Part shown: piece after piece, positions 6,602 through 9,706 of the stretch
Numbering within the stretch: the first letter of the stretch is position 1
Layout: each line of letters starts with the position of its first letter
Made by a program: the position numbers and the translations under genes
Assembly (NCBI GenBank): GCA_002693605.1
Contig: NZQO01000053.1
Location: 1-9,706 of the forward strand
DNA from: Flavobacteriaceae bacterium
Lineage (GTDB): Bacteria > Bacteroidota > Bacteroidia > Flavobacteriales > Flavobacteriaceae
DNA: 9,706 nt
Direction: 5' to 3'
Notes under the pieces: model-generated
Database searches by the model: none
Seen by the model: the letters and a program-made list of their open reading frames with translations, nothing else
Told to the model about the DNA's origin: nothing

Positions 6602-8662
6602 ATGAAAACTACGTTCCCTCTTTTAGATGCCCCGTCCACGACCCCACTTTTTCTGAAATTAATCTTTTTAACAACGATTCTTTTCATTTTGCCGTCTACG
6701 CTGATGGCGCAATACGTATGGCCAGCATACGACTCCAACAATATAGCGCAATTTAAGCCTACCAAGCAGATTAATACCTACGAAGCCGCTGCGGCGAACA
6801 GGGCGGTGGACGGCAATACCAACGGAAATTGGTTCGAGGGATCGATGTCGCATACCCACGGCAGCAAAAACCCTTGGTGGGAAGTAGATTTGCTCGACAC
6901 CTATGATATTTCTTCCATTACGATTTACAACCGAACCGATTGCTGTCCGGAGCGGATCAACAATTTTTCGATTATCGTTTCAGACCGATCGCTCGGGAAC
7001 GGAACAAGGTTCAATACCGATTCGCAGTTTTTCCGGGATTCGAAGACCTTTACGGGTAATGCAAGAGGCCAATTTGTGAGAGTACAATTGGAGGGTGACG
7101 GTATTCTGGGTCTCGCCGAAGTGGTCGTTAACGGCACCCTTGCTACCAAAAGACAAAAACCCGATGCCAATTTGGCGCTGGGTAAGCCCGCTAGGCAAAG
7201 TGGCACCACCCATAATGGGGCCGCCCATTTGGCGAATGACGGGAATACCGATGGGCATTATTATATGGGCTCGGTAACGCATACCGAGAATATCCGCAAC
7301 CCTTTTTGGGAGGTCGACCTGGGTAAGAATTACCTAGTTGAAAAAGTTACCTTGGCCAACCGAACCGATGCGGGTCAGGATAGGTTGCAAAATTTCGACA
7401 TATGGGTAACCCCCGAAATACGCGATCCAAACCGAAACATTGAACCGTTTTACTCGCAAAAGGACCGTCTCGAAGAGCCTATAGTCGAGTTTATCTCTCC
7501 TACCAAGAAATTTGGGCGTTTCGTGCGCGTTCAGTTGAGAGGGAACAATATCCTGAACCTAGCCGAGGTGCAGGTCTACGGCCAGGAAATCGGGGAATTG
7601 GAACAGGACCTACCCACCCAGATAACCACACTGTATACGGTTAGCACTTATAATAACGGGCTGGAGGAAACTTGGCCCCAATCTTCGGAAGTGGCGACAA
7701 GCATCACCGAAGGGTTCGACTTTAGCCGCAGTGAGGAGACGAATTCCAGTAATTACTGGGAAGTTTCCGCAGAGGTCAAGACATCGGTAAGCGTACTGCT
7801 GCACAACTTCGATGTGACCTTGGGCGCAAAGGGCGGGGGTAGCACCTCGAATACGCAAACCAGCAATCAGGGGCTCAACTTTGCCGAATCGAAAACCGAA
7901 ACGCGGGCCGACCAGATTCCCGTACCTGCGAATAGCACCGTTTACAAAATCGTGGAATTTCGGGTGGCGGAAAAACCCTTTATATACCATTATGGCGGAA
8001 AGAGCTACAAGTTCTACCGCATCATGGATAAATTCAAGCCAGTTGGCGCAGAGACTGTTTTGGTCTATCCCTTCAACTACAATCCCGGTTTTGTCTTCGA
8101 CGATGATAGAAGAATAAGTAAGGCGAATTACGATAAGATTCTTGCCGAATATCCCCAAAAGAGAAAACCACAGGGAGGCACCAATACAACTACTACTGTC
8201 GTTTCGCAATCGAGCAATACCCCCGGAAATGTTTCATCTAACGTGAATAACACCACAAATACCAGCATGGTCGTGAACACGTCTATTGCGAATACAAATA
8301 CGAATACTAACAATACGCAGATTGTAAATACCAGCCAGACGTCGAACAATACCACTGTAGGGAGCGAATGGCCAGATGAACCGGGCTATGATGGGTTTTA
8401 TGAGATTTTATTTTACCCTAGCGATGACATTACGCTGGAAGAGGCAAAACAGATTGCAACGCAAAACTCCTGGGAATTGGCGAGCGATTACGAACTGCAG
8501 GACGCGTGGGAATTTGACTATCTACACATTGAAAAATGTGGGTTATTGGCAGACGGCCGTATTGCGCTGCCCATTCAGGAACCCTACCTCGATTTTGAAC
8601 CGGGGGCCAATATTGGGCTAGCAACAACTGTGGTGAACGGATTTTTCTATACCGTTCGCTAA
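6602..8662 (+). CDS. Secreted two-fucolectin, aerolysin-like, Link-like protein (putative glycan-targeted pore-former)
   Basis: This 686-residue protein has an N-terminal export signal (hydrophobic 16-35, ending LMAQ) and five regions. Residues about 47-178 and 189-328 are F-type lectin (fucolectin, discoidin-like) domains with WWEVDL / FWEVDL, NRTD and FVRVQL landmarks. The first has H86-x24-R111-x-D113-x4-R118 plus C114-C115, the full fucose-binding signature. Residues about 340-492 have long Ser/Thr-alternating strands, an amphipathic stretch near 392-410 and DQIPVPANSTVYKI, resembling the aerolysin/ETX-MTX2 beta-pore-forming module. Residues 527-586 are an Asn/Thr/Ser linker. Residues about 596-686 resemble a Link module (TLEEAKQIA, WELAS, CGLLADGRIALPI, FFYTV) but have one cysteine. 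Lectin plus pore-former proteins bind surface glycans, oligomerise and open membranes; that role here is inference. No type IX secretion tail was recognised. It lies directly downstream of a LytTR two-component system. The lectin call is firm, the pore-former call moderate and the Link call tentative. Confidence 0.85.
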   Translation: MKTTFPLLDAPSTTPLFLKLIFLTTILFILPSTLMAQYVWPAYDSNNIAQFKPTKQINTYEAAAANRAVDGNTNGNWFEGSMSHTHGSKNPWWEVDLLDTYDISSITIYNRTDCCPERINNFSIIVSDRSLGNGTRFNTDSQFFRDSKTFTGNARGQFVRVQLEGDGILGLAEVVVNGTLATKRQKPDANLALGKPARQSGTTHNGAAHLANDGNTDGHYYMGSVTHTENIRNPFWEVDLGKNYLVEKVTLANRTDAGQDRLQNFDIWVTPEIRDPNRNIEPFYSQKDRLEEPIVEFISPTKKFGRFVRVQLRGNNILNLAEVQVYGQEIGELEQDLPTQITTLYTVSTYNNGLEETWPQSSEVATSITEGFDFSRSEETNSSNYWEVSAEVKTSVSVLLHNFDVTLGAKGGGSTSNTQTSNQGLNFAESKTETRADQIPVPANSTVYKIVEFRVAEKPFIYHYGGKSYKFYRIMDKFKPVGAETVLVYPFNYNPGFVFDDDRRISKANYDKILAEYPQKRKPQGGTNTTTTVVSQSSNTPGNVSSNVNNTTNTSMVVNTSIANTNTNTNNTQIVNTSQTSNNTTVGSEWPDEPGYDGFYEILFYPSDDITLEEAKQIATQNSWELASDYELQDAWEFDYLHIEKCGLLADGRIALPIQEPYLDFEPGANIGLATTVVNGFFYTVR
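6740..7135 (+). other. F-type lectin domain 1, binding site intact
   Basis: Residues about 47-178 of the protein at 6602-8662. H86, R111, D113 and R118 match the HX24RXDX4R fucose-binding motif exactly, and C114-C115 match the contiguous disulphide of eel agglutinin-type F-lectins. The domain closes with QFVRVQLEGDGILGLAEVVV, a typical fucolectin end strand. Confidence 0.8.
7166..7585 (+). other. F-type lectin domain 2, binding site degenerate
   Basis: Residues about 189-328. It aligns with domain 1 throughout (NLALGKPA..., AxxANDGNTDG, FWEVDL, NRTD, RFVRVQLRG-NILNLAEVQV). The histidine position of the sugar motif is E229, and the Cys-Cys pair is A257-G258. R254, D256 and R261 remain. It may bind another sugar or serve only as structure. 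Confidence 0.75.
7619..8077 (+). other. Aerolysin/ETX-MTX2-like beta-pore-forming region
   Basis: Residues about 340-492. The pattern is T/S-rich strands (SSEVATSITEGFDFSRSEET), then an alternating polar/hydrophobic stretch, then a Gly-Ser-Thr turn (GGGSTSNTQT), then IPVPANSTVYKIVEFRV. This is the order seen in the ETX/MTX2 group: a thG-like turn, an insertion strand pair, and a vpPgT-like strand. The call rests on pattern alone; this fold is known for low sequence identity. Confidence 0.55.
8180..8359 (+). repeat. Asn/Thr/Ser-rich low-complexity linker
   Basis: Residues 527-586 are almost entirely N, T, S, V and I. The DNA includes near-perfect hexamer repeats AATACN at 8291-8308 and again at 8312-8317, giving Asn-Thr dipeptides. 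It separates the pore-former-like region from the C-terminal Link-like module and may vary in length between strains. Confidence 0.75.
8387..8659 (+). other. Link (hyaluronan-binding)-like C-terminal module, cysteine-poor
   Basis: Residues about 596-686. Landmarks in Link order: FYEI, DDITLEEAKQIA, SWELASDYELQDAW, CGLLADGRIALPI and a final FFYTV strand. Canonical Link modules have four cysteines; only the one before LADG (C646) is present here. The likely ligand would be a glycosaminoglycan-like acidic polysaccharide, but without the disulphides this is uncertain. Confidence 0.45.
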
Positions 8663-8733
8663 CAACGGGTGCAACTTGATTCATTCAATCGAAATACCGA
8701 AAAATTAAAATTATAACCAAAAACCATATACTC

Positions 8734-9513
8734 ATGAAAACAGCAACTAGAATTACAGGAATTTTACTACTATTTATTTTCCAATCATTTTGGGCCGTCG
8801 CCCAGCAATCGAACGATTACCAAGCGTATTGGATACACGAAGACCAGGCCAAGCCCAGCATGGCCAAAAAACATGAAAATGTAGACAAGGAGCTTATTGC
8901 CGCTTGCAAGGAATTTAAGGTGGGCGATAAAGGTTGGTCTACTTTGGCCACGACCGATTACAAATACTTTTATATTACCCCTATCGAGAAAATGGCCGAT
9001 CTGGACACAAACCCCTTTGCAGATCTGGCCAAGAAGATGGGCGAGGAAAAAATGGGCAAGATCTTCGAAAAATATGAAGATTGCTATGATGCGCACGGCG
9101 ATTACATACTCATTTTAGACAAGAAACTTTCCTACCAACCGGGAGGGATAAATACCACCCCGGCCGGTCAGAATTACCGCGAGAACACCCGCTATCACTT
9201 CTCGCCCGAGAACGCAAAGAAGGCAAACGAACTCGCCAAGAAGTTCCATAAGCTATATACCGAAAAAGGCTCGAAGCAACACTACCGCCTTTACCGAAAC
9301 GGTTTTGGCACCATGGGCAACTATTTCCTCGTGGCCGTAGCGGCCGAAAGTCCGGAGGCGATGGAACGAATGTCTTCTGAAAACAGAAAGCTATTGGGCC
9401 AAGAGGGCCAGGCCCTTTTCGCCGAGTTGGAGCAACTCGTCTCTAAGGTGGAAACTATACGCGGCTATATGCGCCCGGATCTTTCGTATAGTCCGGCGGT
9501 AGCTAACAACTAA
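8734..9513 (+). CDS. Secreted protein of unknown family (copy B)
   Basis: This 259-residue protein has a signal peptide (MKTATRIT..., hydrophobic 8-20, ending AVAQQ). I do not recognise the family. It is mostly charged alpha/beta sequence. Its C-terminal two thirds are about 45% identical by hand to copy A at 1-479. The two halves of the protein also look alike. Residues about 31-137 and 153-255 both run helix, strand (YKYFYITPIE / GNYFLVAVAA), helix, and end in KLSYQP / DLSYSP, as in a duplicated dimeric alpha/beta-barrel (ABM/NIPSNAP-like) unit. That fold is a guess. The ATG at 8734 follows an A-rich leader and gives the only clean signal peptide. The gene begins 71 bases after the lectin/pore-former gene on the same strand, so cotranscription is possible. 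A strong hairpin follows the stop codon. Confidence 0.85.
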   Translation: MKTATRITGILLLFIFQSFWAVAQQSNDYQAYWIHEDQAKPSMAKKHENVDKELIAACKEFKVGDKGWSTLATTDYKYFYITPIEKMADLDTNPFADLAKKMGEEKMGKIFEKYEDCYDAHGDYILILDKKLSYQPGGINTTPAGQNYRENTRYHFSPENAKKANELAKKFHKLYTEKGSKQHYRLYRNGFGTMGNYFLVAVAAESPEAMERMSSENRKLLGQEGQALFAELEQLVSKVETIRGYMRPDLSYSPAVANN

Positions 9514-9520
9514 AGGAAAT

Positions 9521-9551
9521 TTCCCAAGGGCCTTAACTCTGCCCTTGGGAA
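9521..9551 (+). terminator. Perfect 11-bp hairpin after copy B
   Basis: TTCCCAAGGGC (9521-9531) and GCCCTTGGGAA (9541-9551) are exact reverse complements around the 9-base loop CTTAACTCT, starting 8 bases after the stop codon. There is no T-tract afterwards, so it may end or stabilise the 3' end of the upstream message, act in both directions, or only reduce readthrough into the gene at 9580. Confidence 0.6.
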
Positions 9552-9579
9552 TAATCAAACCATTCTTAAACCTATATCT

Positions 9580-9706
9580 ATGAAAACAATACCAACTTTG
9601 ATTGCGCTATTCATTGCTACCTTCACCCTATCGGCGCAAGGTCCGGACTATCACGATGTCACTGGGATAGTGCAAAAACTCTATCAACATTTTGACAAAG
9701 GCGAAG
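9580..9706 (+). CDS. Start of a secreted protein, cut by the window edge
   Basis: The frame opens at ATG 9580 and stays open for 42 codons to the end of the window. The first 20 residues (MKTIPTLIALFIATFTLSAQ) are a clear signal peptide, with cleavage probably after A-Q. The mature start, GPDYHDVTGIVQKLYQHFDKGE, has the look of the first helix of an NTF2/SnoaL-like domain, but too little is visible to name it. It is the third consecutive exported-protein gene on this strand, 66 bases after copy B and beyond a strong hairpin. Confidence 0.7.
   Translation, partial: MKTIPTLIALFIATFTLSAQGPDYHDVTGIVQKLYQHFDKGE

Noticed and set aside
7610..8209. 199-codon open frame on the minus strand
   Set aside because: It is antisense to the aerolysin-like region of the 6602-8662 gene, with no motif or start context; a shadow frame.
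1..9706. CRISPR array, tRNA/rRNA, insertion sequence or integrase
   Set aside because: No regularly spaced repeats, tRNA-like cloverleaf, transposase or recombinase motifs, or flanking terminal repeats were seen.

Overview
The window looks like a chromosomal segment of a marine-type Bacteroidota (Flavobacteriia-like) bacterium. The evidence is A-rich start regions without Shine-Dalgarno sequences, -7 promoter elements of the TAnnTTTG type, many short signal peptides ending in A-Q, a TPR/HisKA_2 sensor kinase paired with a LytTR regulator, and an RhlE-type helicase. No rRNA, tRNA, CRISPR array, insertion sequence or integrase was seen. The genus cannot be told from the sequence.

Layout. 1-479: 3' part of a secreted protein of unknown family (copy A). 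526-563: hairpin with a T-rich tail. 581-1903: secreted metal-dependent amidohydrolase. 1957-2364: small META-domain (HslJ-like) lipoprotein with a TTG start. 2361-3614 (minus): RhlE-type DEAD-box helicase with an in-frame TAA at the Q-motif glutamine codon, so the gene is broken or recoded. 3615-3771: divergent promoter region. 3772-5658 and 5658-6413: TPR histidine kinase and LytTR response regulator, coupled by a TAATG stop-start overlap. 6602-8662: 686-residue secreted protein. 8734-9513: full-length paralogue of copy A. 9521-9551: perfect 11-bp hairpin. 9580-end: start of another secreted protein, cut by the window edge.

The most striking gene is 6602-8662. It appears to carry two F-type (fucolectin) lectin domains, an aerolysin/ETX-MTX2-like beta-pore-forming region, an Asn/Thr-rich linker and a cysteine-poor Link (hyaluronan-binding-like) module. 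This suggests a glycan-targeted secreted pore-forming protein. The first lectin domain keeps the complete fucose-binding motif and the adjacent Cys-Cys pair. The second has lost the histidine and both cysteines.

The two-component system lies directly upstream of this gene on the same strand. An imperfect inverted repeat sits just before the gene's start codon. The secreted genes downstream may belong to the same extracellular programme. Regulation of the lectin protein by the two-component system is inferred from position only. All domain calls were made by eye from motifs; no database search was run.
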